Positions 46,101-58,100 of a stretch of 64,000 nt of DNA are shown in pieces. The DNA comes from Clytia hemisphaerica. Taxonomy: Eukaryota > Cnidaria > Hydrozoa > Leptothecata > Clytiidae. Under the pieces are notes generated by a model. The model was not told the origin of the DNA, did no database searches, and worked only from the letters and a program-made list of their open reading frames with translations. The translations under genes were made by a program, and so were the position numbers. The first letter of the stretch is position 1; each line of letters begins with the position of its first letter. The DNA lies in the NCBI GenBank assembly GCA_902728285.1, contig CACVBU010000731.1:186001-250000 (forward strand), given 5' to 3'.

Positions 46101-49100
46101 TGGAGCACGAATGGTGTATACTTTACTTACGCCAATAAGTTTATCTTTATCTTTATCTTTACCACTGACTTTCGCTGTATTCTCTAAAGCAGTAATCTTG
46201 TCTTGCATTTTCTTCAACTCCTTTTTATGCTCGTCTGCAATACCGGATAGTTTGCCATCCTTAGTTTTGAGGTCTTTTTCAAGACTGGCAACAGAGTCCT
46301 TATACTTTTTGTATTCTCGGATAGCCAAATCACGCTCGGAGACGGTCTTCTTCAGTTTGGCACTAATCTCGTCAGTTTTCGACGTGTCAGCAATAGCAGC
46401 TTCAAGCTGGAATAAAAAGCATTGAATTGAATGTCTAATTTCACATTTAGTGTTTTTTTAGGCTAGACTGGTATGTGTGGGGCATACGGTATTTCGGAAT
46501 TGCGGAAATCGACCCTTTTTTCTTCGTAATTTCGGAAATCGGGCAAAATTTCTTCTATATTTCGGAATTCTGAAATTGTTTCAGTATCGGAAATCCATTA
46601 ATTTTTGCTTCAAAATTTCGGTATAATAAAATTTTTATCCCCCTTTTTCGGAATTCATACATGAAAAATCAAATTAGATGAAAAACTAGTCAAAACGAGG
46701 GGAAATACCCCAAAAATCGGTATTGGAATTGCAATTATTTTTTTACGGAATTTCGGAAAAATTATTCGGTATATTTTGGAAATCGCAAACCCCGTACGCC
46801 CCCCCCCTGGTGTGGTACTTTCATATAAGTCAGCCCAGAATATCTGGACAATCTTCAATGAATTTTATCATGTATAGTAAAGGAACTATACTACTATCGG
46901 GAACAATGATTACAAAATTCTGTAGGAAAGAGCAATAGGGTTATAAAAAGGCATTTCTCAGAGGATAGCGTGTGTACTTCATGTATATCGTCATTTTCCT
47001 TCCAACAAAGTAGAATCTTTCGAATTAACCTGTTTAAAACTAACCCATAACGAAGAACTACCTTTTTGTTCGATTCCTCAAGCTTGGTTTCTACAGCTTT
47101 CAATTCTGCTTCGGATTGAAATTTGAAAGAGGGAGAATTTCGAGGGGTGCAACATTTTGAAAAACTTTTATTTGAGAGAAGGAGAATTTCGAGAGGGGCG
47201 TAACATTTTGAAAAACTTTTATTTGAGAGAAGGAGAATTTCGAGAGGGGCGTAACATTTTGAAAAACTTTTATTTGAAAGAGGGAGAATTTCGAGAGGGG
47301 CGTAACATTTTGAAAAACTTTTATTTGAAAGAGGGAGAATTTCGAGAGGGGAGTAACATTTTGAAAAAGTTCTAAGAACATTAAAGTTGATACCTAATCT
47401 TTTTTAAATTTACATTACTGAGGAAAACTGTCAACAATCAGAGGTTCACAATACCAATACCTCTTTGACAGAAGCCTGGATCTTCTTTTTTTCTTCTTTT
47501 TCCTTTTCAAGTTCTTTTTGTGTTTCTTTTAGCGTCGTTTCCATCTAACAAAGTGAAGAGAACTTAGAATGGTAAGATCAGCATACCATGCAACACGCAA
47601 TGATATCCTATACAGACAATGGACTAATTACAAGCAAAACAATAAACATACAAAAACAAAATATACATTACAATACTGCACATTCATAAAATATGACATA
47701 AAATACGTTGATATAACTCTTTGACAATAAGAAGTACCAAGGATTTAAGTAATAAGTAACATTAAAAAGTAAAATTAACACTACAGATGATATCATTGGC
47801 ATCCAGTGAAGGTCCTTTAGCCGTCAAAGTGTATTAAACAGTGAAATAAAAACTATAATGGTGCATGGTGAAATGTTTATGCGTGGTTGATGTTATACAC
47901 TACCTTTGGGTGAATGATCTTGGTTAGTTTGTATGTCCACCCGTGTTTCTTTTTGCTAGGTGTATCGCCGTGATGTGGAATGGGAGTTTCCTGGAGAATT
48001 ATTGTATGTAAGATTGATGGGAAGATTGTTGTTTTGAGTTGTGTCAGTTAGAAGGGTTCGTAGGTGAACGTTAAATAATGATAAATGACGAGCATGGAAA
48101 TAATGTTTTTAATGGTAAAATAAAACTGTAGAAAGTAACTGATTTGGGTTAATGGAAATAAATATTTGTTAATTGATCTGTTGACCTGGAATAAAGTGAT
48201 CTGCGAAAAGAAAAGTATTCGGTTTCTTTTCTGAAAATTTTAATTCATAACGGGAAACAAGATATCTAAAACTGAATGAAGACTGCGTTGTTCGAAATAC
48301 CTCTTGTTCGAAGCCATGTTCTTTCATGGTTTCTTCCATGGAGTTAACTTTGCTATTGAGCTGATCGATTTCTTTGTCTTTGCTTTCTACTTTGTCTTGC
48401 AAGCAATGCACTTCAGCGTCAATGCCTGATTGTAATCGGCCAAGTAGCGTTTCCTAACAAATTCCAAAACAAATTTTAAGGATTTGACATACAAATTTTA
48501 GAGCCTATTCTCAGGATTAACATCGCTACAAGTACAATGACTTAAGAGATGGATGATAATATTATTTTTCTGTCACTGTTGAAAAAGAGAAGAAATTCAG
48601 AATTGATTTTAAAGTGAAGAACGCTTACAGTATCACGAAGCACTGATTTCAATTTGTCGTTTTCGGCTTGCATTTTCTCAACTTCTTCGCTATTTGAATC
48701 CTAAAGAAGAAGAGGAGGAAATTAATATCAAAGGGAAGGCGAAATTGCAGAGGATAAAACAAAATGAAGAACAAAACAGAAAGAATGGTTGACTTATAAA
48801 AAATGCTGATGAATTTCGAGAAAAATGCTGGCATTTCAATAACATCATCATGTTTAGGTGCAAGATTTGTGGTTAATGTTTAGTTGATGGTCAATGCCTG
48901 TGTTATCAAATTAATTTCTCGTTAAAGCTATGGATTATCAGATTATTAGAAATTGTCAGAGTTTTATTCAAGCCCATTGATTTTAAGATTTATTAATCTT
49001 ATACGATCTGAATTTAGTTTATAATGGGTAAAATATGTCATTCAAGATGTTCGTTCCTGTGAATGGTAGTTTTGGTAACGAATTAACCAACCAGACTCTC

Positions 49101-52100
49101 TTACTTAAACAGTTTTAAAATCAGACTCAAGTCTAGCCTCTTGGATCCTTTTATTCACAAAGAGTAGAATAAGGCTTTGAAAATTCCAGTAAGAGGGTCT
49201 GTATCAAGCAGTATCAGTCAAGGTTGCAGTCAATGTCATTCACTCTTGTTCATGCATGTCAAAAATAATTTGGTGTTTTAGATACTTGAAAAGTAAAAGA
49301 CATACACTCTTTCGGTTATTGTTGAGTTCCTCTATTTGTCTTTGCAAATCTTCATATGCGGATTGCAAAGTTTCAATTTGGCTCTTTGTACAGGATTCTT
49401 TTTCATTAGTATATTGCGCACAAGACGTTTGGAATTCTTCAAAGAACTTTTGGAGGCCACCGTCTGTCTTTGGAAGTTTCATGTCTGGATAAACGCTCTT
49501 CAAACTTTTACAGATTGTTTTTTCCAAAGATTTTTCTTGCTTTTTTGTTTCTTCTTCAACTTTGCTGAGGGCATCGATTGCTTTCCAGTTCTTTTCGCGG
49601 AGATCCTAAAATAGCAAAACCATGCCTTGGCTTGCTACATCATCACTCAAATTTTAAATAACTCACTTTATAAAGTAGAAGATTAATAAACAAACAAAAA
49701 CTTACATTATTCTTCTTTTTCATTGTTTCTACACTCTCTTCTAGTTTCTTATTTTGCTCGGTTTGTCCTGCCAAAGCATCTTCAAGCTCTTTTAATTTTC
49801 CATCATCAAGAACTGGTGCAGATGCAGCTGTTTCTGCAGATATCTTTGCTTCTGCTAATTCTGAAGACAGCTCTTCATTCTTTTTGTTGAGAGCACCAAC
49901 TTGGTCTTGTAATGTTGCAATACTGTTATAAGAAATTGTAAAAGATTATAAAAGATTGATTGTTTAAAAAAGTTAAAGAAATAAAAAATAACCGCTTATT
50001 TCTAACTTTTTTTCCCTATTAATAAAATGACAAAGACTAAATTAGACATCAGCTTTTACCTCATCTTAATCAATCAATATCTCCAGGAGTTCTTCCTTTC
50101 TTCCTTACGGAAACAAAATCAACCTTCCTCGTAGTGGTTTTAATGAAAAGATTGAAATATTGATTATCTTTAAGTTATATCTCGGTTAAAGCAAGTAAGC
50201 AGAACAGGCATCCTACCATACAAGGACACAATTACCCTATGTGTACTTACCTTTTTTGTAGATCTTCCATTTCTTTATCTTTATCAGAACTGTCGACAAC
50301 ATCAACTACAACAGCAGTTGCTTCTTTAGATTTTGCTAATTCAGCAGTTAATTCTACATTTTGCTTGTTGAGACTGTCCAAAGCGGTTTCTTTGTCTTTC
50401 AAGCTAAAGAAAAATTAGATGCTGTGATTTTATATCAATTTCATGAAAGACTTAGTTTGTATTCAAAATATTAAGAATTTTAATATGGGGTCATTCTTTA
50501 CAGAAGCTGTTATACAGAGCTTGCCATTTTCACACTAGTACTAGCCCTATCTTGAGAAAGAAGGTCTGATTTAAGTCCTTTTGTCAGATATGGGGTCCAA
50601 AAACCCTTGAAGGAGCTCATAAGGTTTAATTTTAGAAAAAACGTTATTGATATTGTTCGGAGTTTTGTATGAGCACTATTAGTAGAGTATATAAATATTT
50701 TACCTTCCTTTAACAGCTTCTAGTTCGACACTGAGTTTATTTTCACTTTCTTTTGATTGCGCAACTGAATTTTTGAATTGTTCAAATTCGTCTTGGGTCT
50801 TTTTATGACAGGCTTCTTGATTCTATTAAAATAAAAGAAGTACTTACTTTGGCATTTAATTTCTCTCATTAATTCATGTCTATGATGGCAATCATGGTGT
50901 GATGAGGGGGGTGCCACAGAGAGGGTTTGATTTGGGAAACTGCACTGACTCAAATTCAGAATTCCTTGTGTCAACTATACACATTTCAGTGCTTTGCTCA
51001 TCCCCAGACCTCGAAGTAAAATGAAGCAAAAAATGATAAACATCCCTTGGACTCAAAGAAGCAATTAACTTCAGATAAACAGTTTGAAAAATTTATCAAA
51101 ACAAAATGTTATGTCATGAACTCACGTGGATAGCTTGATTCTTTTGTTCAACTTGGTTGAGAAGTTCTTTCATTGAGGATTGAGTTTGAGATAATTGAGC
51201 TTCAGTTTCCAAAAGCTTTTGACTAAGAGTGGATACTTCAGCTTGTGGTGCAGAAGCAGAATTTTGGATACTCTCTCTTTCGACTCTCATAGTGGAAACC
51301 TCAGCCTCAAGTGATTTGTTGATTCCTTCAAGGCCCATCAAACGTTCCTTGATTTGAGCTAAAGTGCTATCAGCATCACCCTAAATGTATTTTTAATTTT
51401 CAAACATTAACTTTTTTAATCAATGATGGCAGACAATATTTTAGAAAGGCAGGGCAGCGTCTGTTAGCGGTCAAAAGGGCACTTTTTCTAATGTTATCCA
51501 CTAAAAAGGCTGTTTCTACCAAAATTTTAGTGAGTTCAGGAAGGGAAGCGCCCGATACACAGACGCTAAAAGGGCATGAAGAATGGCCTGGATAGGCTGT
51601 CAGTTTTAAATCTAAAAAAAATTGGGCTTTGTTGTGTTGTTTTTAAAAGGAGAGTGCAAACCTTTGATTTTTGAGCATTTTGTAATTCATTTTCATATTG
51701 GACAATTTTATCTTGTAATGATTTCTGCTGTTGTTCTTGTTGCTGTTTGAATTGAATGATAGCTTGGTCATAGTCCTGTTTCATTGCTTGTTGAGATTTT
51801 TGTTGCTGGTTAAGGTCATTGATCAGTTTGTTCTTTTCTTCATTACTGAAAAAAATAATAAATTCATTTTCATCAAGAAAAGGAAAGTGATAGGTACAAT
51901 CTGTAGATCTAACCAACTTTAATCATTTCCTAACAATATTCAGTCAGGATTATAAATGAAACTTTAGAGTCATAAAACACTGAGGGGTGTCTTAACATAG
52001 GCTTCTGAGGAGCTGATTTTTGGAGCATAGCTCCAGCTCTCCCTTGTTACAGGGAGGGAGCTACACAAAAAATTTCCCCTTGAATAGCTGGTAACTTGAA

Positions 52101-55100
52101 CTTTACAGGAAAAACCCTCCATCTCTGGTGGTTGAAATTATCTATGATTAGATTTAGGGGTTAGAAAAATCTGTAAAAGCTCTGGTACCTTCTTCTAACT
52201 TCAGAACTTTTGAAAAAATACTTATTTATAACGAATGTATTTCTAAACCAAAATTGTGACAAGTTATGAAATGCTGATCTTCTCACTGAAGCTAAAGCGA
52301 ACCATAAATCTTTAATTTGAAGGGTGGACCTTGAGACATAAAACCTTAATAGGTGCCATGGTTCAAGGAGCACTGGGTTGCATATTATCCCTTTATGCAG
52401 AAACTTGTCATTTTAGGTGGACTTTGTACGGGGAAGTGCAATCAATAAATGACCAGGAAAGAATAAGACCACCTCAACCAAAGGTAAAAACATATTCCTA
52501 AAGAACTACTTATGAAATAAATACAGAAATACACTTACGATTTTTGTTGAGCAAGTTTGAGGTGTTGATTCTCCTGTAAGTCAAAAGAAAATACTAGAGT
52601 ATTAGCCTCCCATAGTGTCCTCCCCCCTCTTTATAAAGGGGGGGGGGAACCAATTTTCCAATTTTGGATGGGTGAGGGGGGGGGAAATGTAAATTTGAAT
52701 AGTAAAGGGGGGAAAAAAGAGGGGGTAAAACATCGATAGTTGGCAAATTTGGTGGGGGGAAGTTATTTTGATTTTATTTAGGATTTTAATTTTTCATTTT
52801 CATTGTTGTTTTTAAGTCTGCTTTTCTAAGCATGTTTGTTTACATTAACCCATTTTCGTTCTATTTTGTCTGGTTTTCCTTTTGCAGCTAAATTTTACGA
52901 TTGTGTCAGGTTGAAATTTGACAAATTTATATGGGTATATGGGGGGAACTGATATTTTTAGAATTTTCTGGGGGGAAGCAAAAAAGAAAGGGGAAACTAA
53001 AAAACCAAAAAGTCATAGGGGGGGGGGAAAGAGGGGCTCCCTCCCTAAAACACTGAGGGTTGTCTTGAGGTTGTCCCTCCTTTTTAAAAAAATCAAGAAT
53101 TTGGTGGGGGGAACAAACCCTGGAGGACACTATGGCCTCCAATCTCTAACGATTATAAACTGGATTAACTTGTGTTCCGATATCCTTAACAAAAGACAGA
53201 AATCTGCAAGACAAAAAGTACTATCTTACATCAGCTAATTGGTGAAATTCTCTTTGAGATCCTCCATCAATCAATTGTTGCATACGTGTGATTTGGGCTT
53301 GAGTACTTTGCATTTCTGATAAATGTTTCTCTTCCACTTGTTTGCGAGCAGCTTCAAGTTCTTTGGTCTACAAAAAATTAAAAAGTGTGTTTAACACAAG
53401 TGTAACTGAGCAAAGGCTGCTCTCATGCTTGATTTACATAATCTTTTGATCTTGTTTTTGACTCTTTTTGTCTCATTTCTATTGTTCTTGGTTTCCTTTG
53501 TTTTTGTGTCATTTGTTTTGTCTTGAGAATTAAGTTCCTTTACTGTTATGTATTTTCTTTCATTAAAATTATTATGTTGTGCATATTGTAATTACCTATC
53601 GTAATCATTTTAACCAAAATAAAAAGGGATAGAAAGTTCTCAGCAAAAATCATTCATTACAGTTCACTAATGAAAGCGTGTATGTGGTCAATGATAAAGT
53701 GATATAGTTCACAATAAATGTATTTTTCAGTATTTTTTCCACAATTGTTGAATGAGACTGCTGAGGGCTTCTAGCCCCAAAACATTGTCAATTTACCTTT
53801 CAAAACAATATACTGTCAATTTGAACAAATAAATTATATCTCAAGATCCTGTCTTGAGCATCAACAAAAAGTGTTACTTTCTAAAAATGTTTTACAATCT
53901 TTTCAAAAACTTTGTTGAAAATATTTTATATTTCTATTCGAGTGATTTATCCCAGGGTAATTCCATCTCAAGTCATCCAGGGCATGTAACCCTTACATCT
54001 CAGATTTCTTTGAAATTTTTACCAGGGAAAGTTATAAATGACAAATGAAAATCCTGAAAATTTCAGCCTCATAGCTTTTTTAGTTCCCAAGATATCGCCA
54101 TTTGAAATTTTGCCCCTTTTTGCCTTGCGGTCCCAAAATCCGCCATTTTGAATTTACGTTTTCTTTAATATTTCCTGAATGAAGAATGCTACAGGGCTGA
54201 AATTTTGGATTTAGGGTAATTTTGAGGTGAGGAATTCAAAAAAAGCACTTAAAACCATTAAAAATAAAGTCTTGACATGCTATAGATCTGTTTTAATTCT
54301 CCCCCCTTGGTAGACCATGTGACCAAAAAAGGGGCGTGGCCAAACTTTTTTTGGGAAAATTTTTTTTTCAATCGAATTTAGAGTACTTGAACTGCAATTT
54401 GACCAAAAAACTAAGAATGTTCTCTTTTAGATCAGTCATAATCAAAGATCAAATGCAGGGTATTTTTAAAGGTTTAAAATGGGGAAAACTAGCAAATTGT
54501 CACCAAGAAATCACATACTTGGCCTGTAAACTGTTCTTTGGGGTTCATTCAAAGATAGTTTTCTTCATTTGATTTGAAATGTTGTTTTCAAACGTATTTA
54601 TTTTATTTGCTTTGACCTACACTTTGCTTCAACCTTTGACCCTCTTTACTACTCATAGTAAGTATATCATGAAGAATAATTTATTTGTTAAATATATTTT
54701 CTGGGGAGAAATCCCATTTTCATCACTTTCAGAATGCCTCATGGTGACATCATTTGCAGAATGGATACATTAAATACATGTCTTTATTTTGAGAGTACCT
54801 CATGCTTTCACACTAAGTTCATAAGAAAAGCACAAGGTTAGCATGGTTACATCTTTTATATCCTCACCTTGAGAATATTAAGACAGTATTTAAGTAGCCT
54901 AGAAAAATGTGGATATCAGTTTTAATAATAATATGAATGGAAGATGAAGTGTTTGAAAAAATGAGTGAAGAAAATAACTGCAGTTTTGGAGAAATTCTCA
55001 ATCAGGCTTGTAACCAATTAAATAACACCAGGACAACTACCCTACGTACATTGACTGACTTTTCTGACGAAAAAGCGATTTTAATTTGGAGATCCAACTT

Positions 55101-58100
55101 ACATGATTCTAAAGATGATATTTCTACAATTTGCAACCGTCATTTTGAGCAATTTGGACGTGTTTTTGAAAGGAATCAAGTTAAATGCATTGGGTTGGAT
55201 ACGCCAAAGAGTCATAAGGCAAAAGGACAAAAGACAATTTCTTTAATTGAGGCAACTAAACTGAAAGAGAAAGGGTATCTTGTTGTTCCAGGACAAAAGC
55301 TTTGTCGGCAGTGTATTAAACAGTATCAGGAAATCATTTCACGAGCTAATGTAGAGCCTGAAAAAATGGATACAGTGTGAAAGAAAAACTCAAAGATTTT
55401 GATGAAGAGGAAGAGTTTCATTATATGCAGTGGGATACAACTGATAGAGCAAGTTTACAGACAATTACAACCAATTGTAATGACTATGTTGATACTTTGT
55501 GTAAAGACATAGATGAGCTTACTAAACACTCATTCGTCACTAAATGTCAAGCCAAATTTCTTAAAGCAAAGAAAGAGTCTCTTTTGCCAAACGAAGCTAT
55601 TGTTCTTGGTGATTTCGCAGAGAACTATCAATTTTTAATACAAGACGAAATTCAGAGCTACCACTGGAGCAAGGAATACTGTACTTTACATCCAGTTGTT
55701 GTCTATTATCAGAGTGAAGGAACACTCAAACACAAATCATTCTGTTTCATTTCCAATGATAACACCCACGACACTAATTTTGTTTATAAAGTTCAAACAT
55801 TGGTTGTAGAATATTTGAAAGAAAACCTTCCTCGAATTAGCAAGCTTTATTATTTCTCAGATGGATGTGCAGGCCAGTATAAGAATTATAAAAATTTTAT
55901 GAATCTCTGCCACCATCAAGAGGATTTTGGAATTGATGCAGAGTGGATCTTCTTTGCCACCAGTCATGGAAAGTCTCCATGTGACGGTATAGGAGGTTTC
56001 GTTAAGAGACATGTAGCAAAAAGGAGCTTGCAAAGACCACTGAAAAACCAAATACTAGATTATGAAGCAATGCTAGATTTGTGTGTAACCGAATTAAAGG
56101 ACATACATTTTGTTGGAATAAGCCAAGAGGAAATGAAGGTAGTTAGAGAAGAATTGAAAAAACGTTTTGATGCTGGTGATACTGTTCCAGGAACAAGAAA
56201 AAGCCATCATTTTGTACCTCAATCCAAGTCGAAAATCACTCACAAGTTGACAAGTGAGGATAACAACTCCATTCTTTTTGATTTTAGATTAAAGGTATTT
56301 GAGCAGATTGATATTGCGTTCTTGAAAAACTTTAGCTATGTTGCATGTGTTTATGGCGACTTTTGGTGGGTAGGAATGATTACAGAAATTGACATGAATA
56401 AGCAAGATGTATTGATTGAATTTTTACACCCTCATGGACCTCGTAAGAACTTTTACTGGCCTACTAAACAAGATAAGTGTCTAGTACCAATACAATGGAT
56501 TCTAGCTTGTATTGAGACACCAGCAACAACAACTGGAAGAATGTATGAAATTTCAGAGAAAGATCATGCTAATATTATCTTTTCATATGATTGTTTTGTT
56601 AACAAGGTTTAGATTTTTCTTTGAGTCCTAGTATTTTCAATACTTCATTGTAAATTGTATCGTTATGTGTAAGAAAAATTTGCTAGTTTTCCCCATTTAA
56701 ACCTTTAAGAAAACCCTGTTTTTGATCTTTGATTATGACTGATCTAAAAGAGAACATTCTTAATCTTTTGGTCAAATTGCAGTTCAAGTACTCTAAATTC
56801 AGATGAAAAAAAAAAATTTCCAAAAAATGTTCGGCCACGCCCCTTTTTTGGTCACATGGGCTACCAAGGGGGGAGAATTAAAACAGATCTATAGCATGTC
56901 AAGACTTTATTTTTAATGGTTTTAAGTGCTTTTTTTGAATTCCTCACCTCAAAATTACCCTAAATCCAAAATTTCAGCCCTGTAGCATTCTTCATTCAGG
57001 AAATATTAAAGAAAACGTAAATTCAAAATGGCGGATTTTGGGACCGCAAGGCAAAAAGGGGCAAATTTTCAAATGGCGATATCTTGGGAACTAAAAAAGC
57101 TACGAGGCTGAAATTTTCAGGATTTTCATTTGTCATTTATAACTTTCACTGGTAAAAATTTCAAAGAAATCTGAGATATAAGGGTTACATTTTTCAAAAA
57201 TATTGGATGATTTGAGATGGAGCTTTCCCCCAGAGAGTTAGGGATTTCCTGATGTTTTAGCAAACTCAACTAACCTGTTGAGCATATCGGTTGGTCATTT
57301 GTTGAAAGTTTTGGCGTTGATTACGCTCTTGTTGTAATTCATTTCTATATAAAAATAATCAAAGCATCTCAACATTAGCTTTCCTTCACAAAAATTGAAG
57401 AAAAATCTCTAGGTATTTTGAGAAACATACAGTTATAATTTTTTTGATAAATATAATCAGGTTGCTTATAAAACTCACTTCAATTCTTTATTCTTCAAAG
57501 CAGCACCTTGGGCAAGTTTGCGTTCTAAAATGGACAAAAACACATTAAATAGTTATTAAAGATATTCATTCTCAAATGATTCAACCAGCTTGTTGAAAGG
57601 TAAATATTTTCCCGTTTTAAATAAGAAAGAAATTGACATTTTAAAGGACCTGTTATTGGAGACAGAATTCAGGTCAATACCTTCATGTAGTTGCACATCA
57701 ATGTCTGAAAGTTGTTTCTTCAATACCTCAACTGGATCTCCTTTGGGCTAATGTTAAAAAAGGTTTAATTAAAATCAAATTAAATCTACGAATAGACCCA
57801 TTAAACCCTTATTGGGTTTGCTTTTGTAAAACCATAGCACCATTCCTAAATTAGGATAGAATAATTAAAAAAGTACATCCTTTTCTAGCCATTTTGATGA
57901 GGTGAAATCAACTGCTCCAGCATTAAAAAGCATTACTCAAGGGTGTACCCATATTATCTTCTTGATTAGTTTTATTTGAGGTAATGGTTTAGCACTCTGT
58001 GGTAGTACCCCCTAGACCTTTCTGATAATTAATATTTACAAATTTAGGTTGAAAATAATGCCACTTACCTTATGCCATTGCTCATTGTCATTTTGACGAG

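Noticed and set aside
47100-47381. 93-codon repetitive open frame on the minus strand
   Set aside because: It is only a tandem DNA repeat that stays open in one frame; it lies in an intron of the p180/kinectin-like gene.
51452-51576. Possible MITE with GCGTCTGT ends
   Set aside because: The words are in a loosely inverted arrangement without matching termini or a TSD.
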